64,000 nt of DNA, from contig NW_022881614.1 of assembly GCF_003369915.1 (NCBI RefSeq), positions 18,888,336 through 18,952,335 on the forward strand, written 5' to 3'. Below the pieces are notes generated by a model, which did not search any database, had not been told where the DNA came from, and was given only the letters and a program-made list of their open reading frames with translations. The position numbers and the translations under genes are program-made. Source of the stretch: Drosophila miranda (taxonomy: Eukaryota; Arthropoda; Insecta; Diptera; Drosophilidae). This document shows positions 1 to 9,883 of this stretch, in pieces. How positions within the stretch are numbered: position 1 is the first letter of the stretch; every line of letters begins with the position of its first letter.

Positions 1-1
1 G

Positions 2-527
2 GTGGGCAATAGCAATCCACCCCAGCGTGTTGACGATCTGATGCAGTCGTTTGGCACTGTAAGTAGACTGGAATATATCTATCTTCTCGGACCTCCGCTT
101 ACCTGATTGCTTATCTCTTTTCCTCTCTCCTTAGCAGACTGATCATGTGGATCGCGGAGACCTGGAGACGCCCGTGCGCAAGAGGGAAATCGAGACATCC
201 GTGGCCTCGCCAAACCAGCAGCATGTGCCGTCCGTTAACAAGCTCGGCAAGGAGGTCTACTATCCTCCCGGACACGATACCATTGTCATGCAGCGGGAGG
301 AGATGCATGCCGGTTCTGCACCTGGTGTAAGTATTTGAGTCCCGTCGCTCTTCTGAAGCCAAAGGCTTACAAATGTGTGCTCTTCTTTGTAGGGTCGCTG
401 GGCCAAGGGCTCGGGAATGTACGAGTACGAGTCCGGGTCCAAGTCAAAGACGAAAACCAAGTCCGGCGGCGCTGTGGTGCCTTTGTGCCTTCCCCTCTGC
501 TGTGCGATGCCCTGCTCCATCATGTAG
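2..527 (+). CDS. 3' end of an unrecognised gene, partial
   Basis: Three exons join in one frame: 2-58, 138-326 and 393-527, with GT donors at 59 and 327 and AG acceptors before 138 and 393, giving 126 residues and a TAG at 525-527. The 5' part lies outside the window. The product is hydrophilic, with a DDLMQSF segment near the start of the visible part, a central YYPPGHDT stretch, a Lys/Ser-rich run (SKSKTKTKSGG) and a short Cys- and Pro-rich tail (PLCLPLCC, AMPC) that could be a lipidation or metal-binding tail. I do not recognise the family. No lesion is seen in the visible part. The frame is consistent over all three exons, so a real gene is likely. Confidence 0.7.
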
Positions 528-1154
528 AGGAGGGGCTGGGGCTGGCTCTCCAGCAACTGGAAGTCGTACTTGTATATAGGTTTCTAATATTGCCGTTAAT
601 AAGTCTAACGCTAAATCCTGCCCCGCGTCGAACTTGTGACTGTTTATGCTCTCTGCTGTCTAACTTATTTTGGGTTTGCTTGTCCTTTGGTGGCTCTGGC
701 TCTACATGTTGTACTCGTCAGTTGTTGGCCAAATCTTATATGTATGTCTGTCGTCTACCCACAATATGTTATTGTCTATGTATATACTTTAATTTGTATT
801 ACGGCATCCGAGGATTGTCATATTGTTATATCTGTTATAGATTGCTCAAAATTTTTCAACTATTGCTCAAGCATTTACCAGTGGAAAAACCAAAGTCGAA
901 ATTGTTTTAACTGAATTTTTATGTCGCATACGATAACTAATAAATGTGCCCCAAGCGCCACTTGAATACCTACTAATCGTATACCTAATAAACGTAACTC
1001 CGACTTAAAAGGTAACCCAGTCGTTACAGAGCCATAAATACTATCTCTAATACACGTAGTAACCATAATAATAAAACGAATCAATGAACTCTCTGTTTTA
1101 TGGTTGGGTTGGGGAATGGAATGGGCAGCGAAACCATTTGCATTTGTTTTTTTG
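528..1154. other. 3' flank of the first gene, no gene seen
   Basis: AT-rich sequence after the stop codon. AATAAA-like words occur around 948-952 and 987-991 and would suit 3' UTR and polyadenylation. No coding frame with plausible composition is seen on either strand. Confidence 0.5.
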
Positions 1155-2260
1155 GTATAGTAAAAGTTTTTATACCCGATACTGGGGTATATTAGATTTT
1201 TGGTAAAAGTGGATGTGTGTAACGTCCAGAAGGAATCGTTTCCGACCCCATAAAGTATATATATTCTTGATCAGCATCAATAGCCGAGTCGATTGAGCCC
1301 TGTCTGTCTGTCCGTCTGTCCGTCCGTCCGTCCGTCCCCTTCAGCGCCTAGTGCTCAAAGACTATAAGATCTAGAGCAACGATGTTTTGGATCCAGACTT
1401 CTGTGATATGTCACTGCTACAAAAATATTTCAAAACTTCGCACCGCCCACTTCCGCCCCCACGAAGGGCGAAAATCTGTGGCATCCACAAATTCAGAGAT
1501 ACGAGAAAACTGAAAACGCAGAATCATAGAGGATGACTATATCTTCTAGAGTGCAAAATCTGAACCAGATCGTATAATGATTATAGCCAGAATCAAGAAA
1601 ACAATTTCATTCTTTCTCGCTCTGTCTCTCTCTAACACACAGGTTTCATGGTCGGTTTTGCCAATTGCAAAATATGAGTTCAAGGATCTCAGAACCTATA
1701 AGAGCCAGAGCAACCAAATTTGGTATCCACACTCCTGTGATATCGCACCTTGACCGTTTCGTGTCCAAATTTCGCCACACCCCCTTCCGCCCCGCCAAAG
1801 GACGAAAATCTGGGGCATCCACAAATCTCAGAGACTATTAAGGCTAGAGTAACCAAATTTGGTATCCGCACTTCTGTTAGATCTCACTATAAAACGTATA
1901 TCTCAGAATTTCGCCCCACCCTTTTCCGCCCCCACAAAGGACGAAAATCTGTTGCACCCACAATATTGCACATTCGAGAAAACTAAAAACGCAGAATCAT
2001 AGATAATGACCATATCTATCAGATTGCTGAATCTGGATCAGATCAGATAATTTGTATAGCCAATAGGAACAAATCAATTAGCAGTGGCTACGCAGCGCCC
2101 GACGTCACGCTCAGACTGATTTTCTGTCTCTCTCGCACGCACTCTTTGTCGTGTCGTTTAATATTAGCGGCGTCTGCCGGAGGAGAGCCATACTGACTTA
2201 GTATCGGGTATAACCGTAGAGTTGCGGTGTCCGCAGCAACTCACAACGTTCCCCCTCGTT
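1155..2260. mobile_element. Helitron/DINE-like non-autonomous element (ISY/SGM type)
   Basis: A perfect 13-nt subterminal inverted repeat brackets the element: TATACCCGATACT at 1171-1183 and its complement at 2200-2212. Inside the left end is a CTGTCTGTCCGT-type microsatellite (about 1298-1336) preceded by a GCCGAGTCGATT word, which is typical of this Drosophila element class. The interior holds three diverged copies of a unit of about 150 bp that includes a 'CCAAATTTGGTATCC' word and a 'CGCCCCCAC..GGACGAAAATCTG' word (about 1370-1520, 1690-1830, 1830-1980). The right end carries AACCGTAGAGTTGCGGTGTC, also characteristic. No coding capacity is seen. Exact ends are approximate and no target duplication is expected for a Helitron. 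The family name is from memory. Confidence 0.7.
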
Positions 2261-2469
2261 ATAAGTTTATTTTGGTATAAATCGTTTCTGATCTCGATTA
2301 ACAATTTGCATATCACAAAAGTAATATCTACATTTTCACCTTTTAGGAATTGGTGTAGGTGCCTTTTGAAGAGAATAGAATAAAATACCATAGAAGAGCC
2401 ATAGAAAAAAACATACTTAACAAAAAACACAAAACAAAACAAAAATTAACAAAAAAGTCTATACATAAG
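2261..2469. other. spacer between Helitron-like element and BEL element
   Basis: About 200 bp of AT-rich sequence with A-rich runs near 2400-2455. The final ATAAG (2465-2469) is the left target-site copy of the BEL element. Confidence 0.5.
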
Positions 2470-2841
2470 TGTGGAGATAATGTTTTTTATCCCCAATCGG
2501 CCGACTAATTATTTCGAATTAAACAAAACTCGGCGCAGAAATAAAATTACGATATGTTCTTTAATGCGTGACATCCAAATTGCAAGTGTGGCTTGCCTGC
2601 CCTTTACATTGCCGCTCCGATCGCTAAGCGCAGCTTCGCTCGGCCGACGTCGGTAGGCAGACGCAAAGCGGAGATAGCGAAGAGCGAGCTGGCAGAGAGC
2701 GTTTAGCAGGGCAAGCAAGCGCAGAGCTTTAACAAACAAATGAGTGACATAGACATAAGTAACAAACAAAATAAGCGGCTGAGGGCCAAGAATTAGGTGC
2801 TATTTGGCAAGCAGCTAATCGGCTGGGTTCTGCTCCGAACA
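2470..2841 (-). repeat. BEL/Pao 3' LTR
   Basis: 372 bp with TG...CA ends on the plus strand (TGTGGAG to CCGAACA), no differences noticed from 8468-8839. The element is on the minus strand, so this is its 3' LTR. The polypurine tract (GGGGGGTGAA on the minus strand) abuts it at 2842-2851. The integrase frame terminates inside the LTR at 2815. Confidence 0.95.
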
Positions 2842-4142
2842 TTCACCCCCCGTTGGAAGGCAAAGGCTTTCAACAGATCCATCCTGAAGGGGCAGAACCG
2901 CTATTTTTCCAACGGCCCTCTTGAAAAGGCCTTTTTGAGTGCGGATGACGGCTACTCTGATGGTTCCATCTTTTCCTGGGATGACGCTCTCAATGCGGCC
3001 AAGCGGCCACCTTAATGGTGGCAGCGTTTCCTCCTTGATCATGACGAGCGCTCCTAGCTTGATGTTTGGAGACGATGACCGCCACTTGCTCCGCTCCTGA
3101 AGAATCGAAAGATACGCCGTGCTCCATTTTCTCCAAAACGCCTGCTTCATTTGACACAGCCGCTGCCATCGACTAAGTAGGTTGACCCGGAGATGCGCCA
3201 CATCTGGCTCGTCGAATGCAGCTTTCGGGGCTCCATTGAGAAAGTGGTTTGGCGTGAGCACATCTAGATCATCGGGACTTTCTGTAATTGCATAAAGCGG
3301 ACGGGAATTTAACAAAGCAGAGATTTCACAAGCCAAGGTCTGAATTTCATCAAGAGTAAAAATGTAGGTCCCGACGATGCGATGAAAATGATATTTAGCT
3401 GCTTTAACAGCCGCCTCCCACAAACCCCCAAAATGAGGTGAGCGAGGGGGGATGAATTTCCAGTCGATTCCACTAGAAACGCAGAGATGTGACACAGCCG
3501 ACGTATGAGGATCGCTGAGGAACATTTGCCGAAGCTCCAAAAGCTCATTTTTTGCTCCTACAAAATTTGTAGCGTTGTCTGACCAGATGATTCGAGGTTT
3601 GGGACGTAGACTTATAAAACGCCTTAATGCTGCCAGAAAGGATTCTGTAGATAGATCCCGAACGACTTCCAAATGAGTTGCTTTGGTGCTAAAGCATACG
3701 AAGACAGCGATGTAACATTTGATAGGAGGCCTGCTTCTGACTTCCGACTTGTGATAAAAGGGTCCGCAAAAATCAACGCCCGTTGTGTGGAATGCTGGAT
3801 TAGTCCTTACGCGATCCGCAGGCAAGTTTCCCATGATATGTTCCCTCAGCACTGGCTTCAAACGAAAGCATCTAACACATTTGCGAATGATTCCCGCAAC
3901 ATATTTGCGTCCGCCAATAGGCCAGAATTTTTGCCGAAGCAGTCCGAGCAATCCTTGAGCTCCTGCGTGGAGAAACCTTTCGTGAAAGAAGATAATAATA
4001 GAGACAGTGACAGGATGTCCCTTAGGAAGCAGGATCGGGTGCTTCGCGTCGTAGTCCAATTCGGCATTTTGGAGGCGGCCTCCAACACGCAGCAATCCAA
4101 AGCTATCCAGAAATGGATTCAGTGAGGCCATCGTGCTTTTTG
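2815..4142 (-). pseudogene. BEL/Pao integrase segment, out of frame with pol
   Basis: This continues the polyprotein in another frame. The upstream frame loses register at a run of five T (4137-4141 on the plus strand), most simply a one-base loss. Visible features are an LLRVGGR entry motif, a zinc-binding HHCC-like region (HERFLHAGAQG ... CVRCFRLK), and an integrase core with VDFCGPF, a WSDNATNF segment and a GGLWEAAVKAAK helix, the order typical of Pao integrases. It ends inside the LTR. Single-frame polyproteins are usual in this family, so the break is probably disabling. Programmed slippage at the A-run is possible but less likely. Confidence 0.8.
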
Positions 4143-7100
4143 GGGTAGGGCCTGTTTGCTGGCGAGGGCCCTTATCTCTTCCGAAAATTGTTGCTGCTGT
4201 ATTGCCCTTATGAGCAAATGCGTACCATTTTTGATGTCGATTACGGTAAGTTGACCCTTCGACCGCGCTATGCCTTTGTCCTTGAGAATGTAGAATCGAT
4301 ATATGTAAGCAAAGACGCGCTGCATGGATCCGAATGAGTTTTGAAATTTGCAATCGTACGATACATCCCTTTCGTTTGAAACAACCAATGCTGCATGACG
4401 ACGTTCTGGTACATCGGTCGGCAATTGCAAGCATGCAGGCCACTCTGAGCTCTCAAGACGCAAGAATGGTGGTCCAGAGATCCAAAGGCTGCTATCCATT
4501 AGTTCAGCGGGCGTGGCTCCACGTGATATGATGTCGGCAGGATTCAACTTTGTGGGCACGTGATGCCAAGTCATTCCAGCGGTGAGCTCCTGAATCCGCT
4601 GAACTCGATTAGAAACAAATATATTAAAATTCAATGGTGATTCTCGAATCCAGGCAAGGGCTATGGACGAATCCGACCAGCAATGTATTTGGCATGGAGC
4701 TGATAATCCCTTAACTATGGTGGACACTAGTTCGGCTAATACGAGGGCAGCGGACAGCTCAAGCTTGGGGATAGTCATACTTTTCAAGGGCGCGACTCTG
4801 GATTTAGAGCATAAGAGATGACTTTGCACAATGCCAAGAGCTTCCGAACGCATGTATACACAGGCGCCATATGCTGCTTGGCTCGCATCACAAAACGCGT
4901 GCATTTCTAATCTGGCTTGCTGCCGAAGCACGTAACGTGGAAACTTAAAGTTTTTAACCATCGACAACTGCGAAGTCAGCTCAATCCAAGTCGTATGTAG
5001 ATCCTGGGGCAGGCTTTCGTCCCAATTCAATTTTAGGCTTTCGTTCCATAGCGACTGCATAAATATTTTAGCTTTTGTGATGATGGGAGAGATGAGCCCT
5101 AGAGGATCGTAGAACCTAGCTAGTGTAGACAGGACCGAACGCTTCGATATTGGGCCTGCAGCGGTTCCGACGTGAGCGAAGCTAAACAGAAGATTGTCCG
5201 TGGTGGGATCCCAAACTAGACCAAGCGCCTTGGTTACTTCAGTCCCGTCATGAAAGGTAAGGAACTTTTCGCGATCCGCCTCCGATACGCCTTCCAAAGC
5301 AGCGGGTTCATTGGAACACCATTTACGTATGGGAAAACATCCTTTCGAAAGTAGCTCCTTTACCTGCTGACGAATTTTGATGACAGAATCAATGCTGTCC
5401 CCTCCAGATATGAGATCATCGACATAGAAATCTCTTCGAACAACATCAGCGCCAAGCGGAAAACGCAACTCTTCAGCATTTGCCAATTGATGCATAGCAC
5501 GAATTGCTAAGAAAGCGGCAGGTTTGGTTCCGTAAGTAACAGTCTCCAACTTGAACACCTGAATCTCCTCCTTCGGGTCATTGCGCCATAGGATGCACTG
5601 CACGTGCGTATCGGGATGGGAAACGCGTACACAGCGGTACATTTTGCAGATATCGCCACACAAGGCGACTTTAAAAAAGCGGAAACGAAGCAGAGTTATC
5701 AGAATTTTAGGTTGGATGGTGGGTCCAGCCATAAGCGCATCATTCAGTGATACTCCAGACGCTGTTTTGGCAGATCCATCGAACACTACGCGTAATTTGG
5801 TGGTTGTACTATCCTGCTTGTGGACGCAATGGTGAGGCAAGAAGTACTGCGGGAGGTCTGACTGCCGCGAAGCTGGCGACATGTGTCCTAAATCACGATA
5901 CTCCTGAAGAAACTCCATATATTTTGCCTTAAGCTGTGCATTTTTTGCTAGCTTCCTCTCCAAATTGAGAAATCTACGTAGCGCCTGCTGATACGATTCT
6001 CCTAATTCCTCTAGACTGAATTTGGTTGGCAAACGCACGGAGTAAGCTCCGGACTCTAGGCGAATGCAGTTTGTGACGAAATGCTGTTCGCAATGAACAT
6101 CTTCCTCCGAAATTGATGAGGGCGAATAATCTCCATCGACTTCCCAAAACCGCCTTACAATATCGCACAAATTAGTCTCGCAAGCGGAGATGACAGGGGG
6201 ATCTTCAACGGCTGCTAGCGCCGCACGGGCTTTCTCAGAGTTTTTAATACTTCCTGACACTATCCAGCCAAGTTTCGTCTTCTGCAATGTTGGCAATTGG
6301 TCTGACAGTCGAATCTGTCCAACGCACATTAATTCGAAAAACAAACCAGCACCTATCAACAGATCGACACGCTGGGGCTTGGCGAAATTAGGATCAGCTA
6401 GTTTTAGGTTATTTGGCATTGGCCAATCCTTTGCGTCTAGGCCGAAGTTAGGCTGCATTCCTGTGATTGAGGCAGTGATAATTGCAGAGAGGAAACCGCG
6501 ATAGCTTTCGTCTTGAGATTGCAGGACGATGTCCACAGCCTTGCTGGATGGTAGAATTGACTCTCCAATACCGGCGATTTTAACGTGAGACGGGTGAGGA
6601 TCTAACTGCAGCTGATTGGCGAGTCTCGATGTTAAAAAGTTAACCTGAGAAGCGGAATCTAAAATGGCACGACATGGAATAAGCGATCCAAAACGGCCCC
6701 TGACATATACGATTGCAGTAGCTAGCAGCACGTTTTGGCTAGGCAGAGATTTTTGACTCGAGGGGGGAGGGCTAATATATTTGCTTGCTACTAGGGCACT
6801 TGCAGGATCATGCTGGGTCGATTCCGTGCTCGGCGACGGCAACTCAGCGTCAGCGCCCGACTGCATGTGGAGCAGTGTGTGATGCTTGGCTTGGCAATTT
6901 CTACATGCCCCTGACTTGCAGCGTTGCAATGAATGGCCTTTGTTGAGGCAGTTTAGACATAAATGGCGCTTCTTCACCTCCTTGTATCGAGAAAAAACAG
7001 GGAGATCTATAAATGCCTGGCATCGGGATATGTAGTGATCGGAGGATTTGCAATACTTGCATGTTGAGCTATTATGATCGTTAATGGAGGTGATTAGGGT

Positions 7101-8093
7101 GCTAGGTTTACTTTCTCCCACCTGCTGGCTAGGAATTGTTACCATAGCCGATCCCAAATTTTCCAGCATCCGACATCTTGCTTCCAAGAATGAGGCCATG
7201 CTTGACCACCGAGGCAATCCTGACGTCGGCAAGTTCTCTTCCCATTTCTCCTTGGTCTTGTGGTCCAATTTCGTGCCTATGATGAAGATCAGCAACCCAT
7301 CGGAAATCTCCTGCGGGGTCGCCAAGGTCTGAAGTGCACGCAAGTGCGAATTGATTTTATCGCTGAGCGCGCGCAAGCCGATAGCCGAGCCCTTCTCCAC
7401 CCCTTGCAGCCCGAAAATAGCCTTGACGTGTGCCTGAAAATGTAACAGTTTATTATCGAATCGCAACATTAGTAAATTCAACGCCTTGTCGTAATTCTCC
7501 TCAGAAAGTTCCAAGGAACGAATCGTATCCAGCGCAGCACCATCTAGACATCCACGAAGATATTGGAATTTTTCGATGATTGGTATACGATGGTCTTTGT
7601 GCACCATTGTCGAAAACATCGCGTGGAATTCTGGCCAATCCATGTAGCTCCCACTGAATCGCGGAAGCTGCAACTCGGGCATTCGAGAACGGCCTGTACT
7701 ATTATAGGCGAACAACGACGAATTCCCCTCGAGAGTATGCCGAGCCGTTGAATTGGCAACATTTACCGTGCGAGCAGCCATCAACTCCCGCGACAGCCTG
7801 GACCTAACCTTGACATAAACATTCGAAAAGTCCAGCCGGGCATCATGGGCTAACTGCAGGAAATCCAGCCTTTCAAGGCTCGTTTGAGCGGCATCGAAAT
7901 CCGCATTCATTCGCTCGATTTGCTCTAAGCGAGCTTGAAGTTCTGCCTCATCTAACTCGGCAAGCTCTTCCTTGGTAAGAAAGCGATCCATGGCCTTTAG
8001 TTGGCGCGCGATGGACTCGGCCTTGTGCTTGTAGAAATCTACATCACTCGGCATTGCTGCGTTCGCGACATTGGTAGGCTCAGGTGCTGCCAT
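4119..8093 (-). CDS. BEL/Pao gag-pol polyprotein, frame up to RNase H
   Basis: A 1324-residue frame starting at the ATG at 8093-8091. The N-terminal third is gag, with a DUF1759-like helical region and CX2C-type zinc knuckles (CKYCKSSDHYISRC and CLNCLNKGHSLQRC) around residues 345-390. An aspartic protease core (ILDSASQVNF) lies near residue 480. The reverse transcriptase carries the FYVDDL catalytic box near residue 890, and a peptidase-A17/RNase H-like region (FCDASQAAYGA, WSDSSIALAW) follows. The frame stops at 4119-4121, just before integrase. A leader of about 350 nt (8094-8442) separates it from the primer site. The encoded machinery would make virus-like particles and copy element RNA into DNA. 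Confidence 0.9.
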   Translation of the reverse strand: MAAPEPTNVANAAMPSDVDFYKHKAESIARQLKAMDRFLTKEELAELDEAELQARLEQIERMNADFDAAQTSLERLDFLQLAHDARLDFSNVYVKVRSRLSRELMAARTVNVANSTARHTLEGNSSLFAYNSTGRSRMPELQLPRFSGSYMDWPEFHAMFSTMVHKDHRIPIIEKFQYLRGCLDGAALDTIRSLELSEENYDKALNLLMLRFDNKLLHFQAHVKAIFGLQGVEKGSAIGLRALSDKINSHLRALQTLATPQEISDGLLIFIIGTKLDHKTKEKWEENLPTSGLPRWSSMASFLEARCRMLENLGSAMVTIPSQQVGESKPSTLITSINDHNSSTCKYCKSSDHYISRCQAFIDLPVFSRYKEVKKRHLCLNCLNKGHSLQRCKSGACRNCQAKHHTLLHMQSGADAELPSPSTESTQHDPASALVASKYISPPPSSQKSLPSQNVLLATAIVYVRGRFGSLIPCRAILDSASQVNFLTSRLANQLQLDPHPSHVKIAGIGESILPSSKAVDIVLQSQDESYRGFLSAIITASITGMQPNFGLDAKDWPMPNNLKLADPNFAKPQRVDLLIGAGLFFELMCVGQIRLSDQLPTLQKTKLGWIVSGSIKNSEKARAALAAVEDPPVISACETNLCDIVRRFWEVDGDYSPSSISEEDVHCEQHFVTNCIRLESGAYSVRLPTKFSLEELGESYQQALRRFLNLERKLAKNAQLKAKYMEFLQEYRDLGHMSPASRQSDLPQYFLPHHCVHKQDSTTTKLRVVFDGSAKTASGVSLNDALMAGPTIQPKILITLLRFRFFKVALCGDICKMYRCVRVSHPDTHVQCILWRNDPKEEIQVFKLETVTYGTKPAAFLAIRAMHQLANAEELRFPLGADVVRRDFYVDDLISGGDSIDSVIKIRQQVKELLSKGCFPIRKWCSNEPAALEGVSEADREKFLTFHDGTEVTKALGLVWDPTTDNLLFSFAHVGTAAGPISKRSVLSTLARFYDPLGLISPIITKAKIFMQSLWNESLKLNWDESLPQDLHTTWIELTSQLSMVKNFKFPRYVLRQQARLEMHAFCDASQAAYGACVYMRSEALGIVQSHLLCSKSRVAPLKSMTIPKLELSAALVLAELVSTIVKGLSAPCQIHCWSDSSIALAWIRESPLNFNIFVSNRVQRIQELTAGMTWHHVPTKLNPADIISRGATPAELMDSSLWISGPPFLRLESSEWPACLQLPTDVPERRHAALVVSNERDVSYDCKFQNSFGSMQRVFAYIYRFYILKDKGIARSKGQLTVIDIKNGTHLLIRAIQQQQFSEEIRALASKQALPQKARWPH

Positions 8094-8442
8094 GTTGAGG
8101 TTTTAAAAGAGTCACTCAGCACGACCGAAAAAGACACCCTGTATACGTATAAACGTGGGAACCGAAAGCAAAGGGATTACAGCTAATGCCTTTAGCTGTG
8201 CGGCTGTGCGAGCTGTCCGATTCCGCTTTGTACTCCGCTTGTGTGTATTAGTGAGTTCGCTGCATTGCCTACCGCACTGCACTGACCGAATTGTCGCGAC
8301 AGAGAAATTAATAGCCAGCAATGCGTGTATGTAGGTGTATGTAAGTGTGTTTTAGCACCGAATTGTGCTTAACCGCCGAAAATTTGCTAGGGCTAACGAA
8401 TGTCGATCGCGAATGATTATTAATTGACACTGCAACTCTTCG

Positions 8443-8460
8443 ATCACGTCGGGGTCACCA
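8443..8460 (-). promoter_or_regulatory. BEL/Pao primer-binding site (tRNA-Trp type)
   Basis: The minus strand reads TGGTGACCCCGACGTGAT, complementary to the 3' end of animal tRNA-Trp including CCA. It sits 7 nt inside the 5' LTR (8461-8467), the expected place for first-strand priming. Confidence 0.8.
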
Positions 8461-8467
8461 AATCTTA

Positions 8468-8839
8468 TGTGGAGATAATGTTTTTTATCCCCAATCGGCC
8501 GACTAATTATTTCGAATTAAACAAAACTCGGCGCAGAAATAAAATTACGATATGTTCTTTAATGCGTGACATCCAAATTGCAAGTGTGGCTTGCCTGCCC
8601 TTTACATTGCCGCTCCGATCGCTAAGCGCAGCTTCGCTCGGCCGACGTCGGTAGGCAGACGCAAAGCGGAGATAGCGAAGAGCGAGCTGGCAGAGAGCGT
8701 TTAGCAGGGCAAGCAAGCGCAGAGCTTTAACAAACAAATGAGTGACATAGACATAAGTAACAAACAAAATAAGCGGCTGAGGGCCAAGAATTAGGTGCTA
8801 TTTGGCAAGCAGCTAATCGGCTGGGTTCTGCTCCGAACA
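8468..8839 (-). repeat. BEL/Pao 5' LTR
   Basis: 372-bp partner of 2470-2841, with the same ends and no differences noticed on reading. It is followed by the second ATAAG target-site copy at 8840-8844. Confidence 0.95.
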
Positions 8840-8844
8840 ATAAG

Positions 8845-9883
8845 TATTCTTGAGCACTTTGAGTATTTAAGGGAGGAGGGGGCGATTATCGCTACATTCT
8901 GTGACTGTGGTTGGATTTCGAATTGGAGCTAAATTATGGATTAAAAGCATAGCTCGCAAATAACTGTTTACACTTTCGGCGTGTCTGATAAAAACCTCTC
9001 ATTGACGGACACATTGAGAAAATGGACTGAAAAGACCCGATCAAATCTGTTTTTGCTCAACTCGCTCTTCGCTCAAGCAAAGACCGATTTTTTCACTTCT
9101 CTTTTGTTCCTGTTTTTCACTGAGCATCTTGTCGCGAGTGAACGAACAAAGTGTCTTTTGCGTATGTATGCGTGCTTGTACGTGTGCTTATGGCAACTAT
9201 CAATTTTTATGAATTCTATACGGTTTGACTATTGGAGCTTAAAATGAATCGTGAAAAGCAAAACGAAAATGTTCGTTTGCCAATTTTGCAAATAAATATA
9301 CATATTACAATACAATAGCCCAAAAGTTGCGGAAAACATGAATAAATAAACATATACACAAAAAAAAAACTAAAAACACTTTACTCAGACACTTTTTTGG
9401 TTCTGCTCATCTAAAGACACGTTTGCTGTGAGCGCTTGACCAAAGTGTCTTTCTAAGTTGTTATTGTGAGACACGATCGTGTGTCGGGCTCACCCGAAAA
9501 CCCGAAACACATAACACAAGCGAAGAGACAAAAAGTGTTCTGCTCAGTGAGAGACCGTGTCTTCGTGGTCTTTTTCGGTTTTGTCAGTGACGAGACAGCA
9601 AAGGGAAAAAGTGTTGACCGCCGTTTGCGAGCTATGATTAAAAGTATACTTTTATACTTTTAATTTAAAAGTATACTACATAGAGTTCTGTGAGTATATT
9701 GAGTGGAGATACTATGTACTACCTACCATACACACAATATGTGCGCTAATGTCTAATGTCTTCATCGTTTCGGCATAAATTTTCATTTTTGGGGGCTTCT
9801 CTAGTAAAAGAGAGAGAAATTCTACTATTCGAGAAAGTAATGTTGTCCTTTGTACATGCACAATAATAGATCGTTTTGAAAGG
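8845..9883. other. intergenic flank 3' of beta4GalNAcTA
   Basis: No gene is seen. The stretch has several scattered copies of AAAGTGTCTTT-like words (about 9147, 9440) and an AT-rich inverted repeat near 9646-9676 (AGTATACTTTT ... AAAAGTATACT). It may hold an old transposon remnant but I cannot name one. Confidence 0.4.

Larger units (their letters stand above)
2470..8839 (-). mobile_element. BEL/Pao LTR retrotransposon, nearly full length
   Basis: Two 372-bp direct repeats (2470-2841, 8468-8839) that read as identical flank a minus-strand gag-pol region. A 5-bp target duplication ATAAG lies at 2465-2469 and 8840-8844. The minus-strand order is LTR, tRNA-Trp-type primer site (8443-8460), gag with zinc knuckles, protease, reverse transcriptase, RNase H, integrase, purine-rich tract (2842-2851), LTR. 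Protein order and DUF1759/peptidase A17-type features place it in BEL/Pao. Identical LTRs imply a recent insertion. One frame break in a T5 run (4137-4141) separates pol from integrase. My unchecked recollection is that the TRAM element reported from the D. miranda neo-Y also has LTRs of about 372 bp. Confidence 0.93.

Noticed and set aside
335-910. 191-residue open frame on the plus strand
   Set aside because: It overlaps the last exon of the first gene in another frame and runs into the AT-rich 3' flank with a Cys/Leu/Tyr-rich composition typical of non-coding sequence.
1298-1336. Regular short repeats considered as a CRISPR-like array
   Set aside because: It is a GTCC/GTCT microsatellite inside a Helitron-like element of a eukaryote, with no spacers.
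2509-2769. 86-residue frame repeated at 8507-8767 and 47890-48150
   Set aside because: It lies in the BEL LTRs; recurrence reflects the repeat, not a gene.
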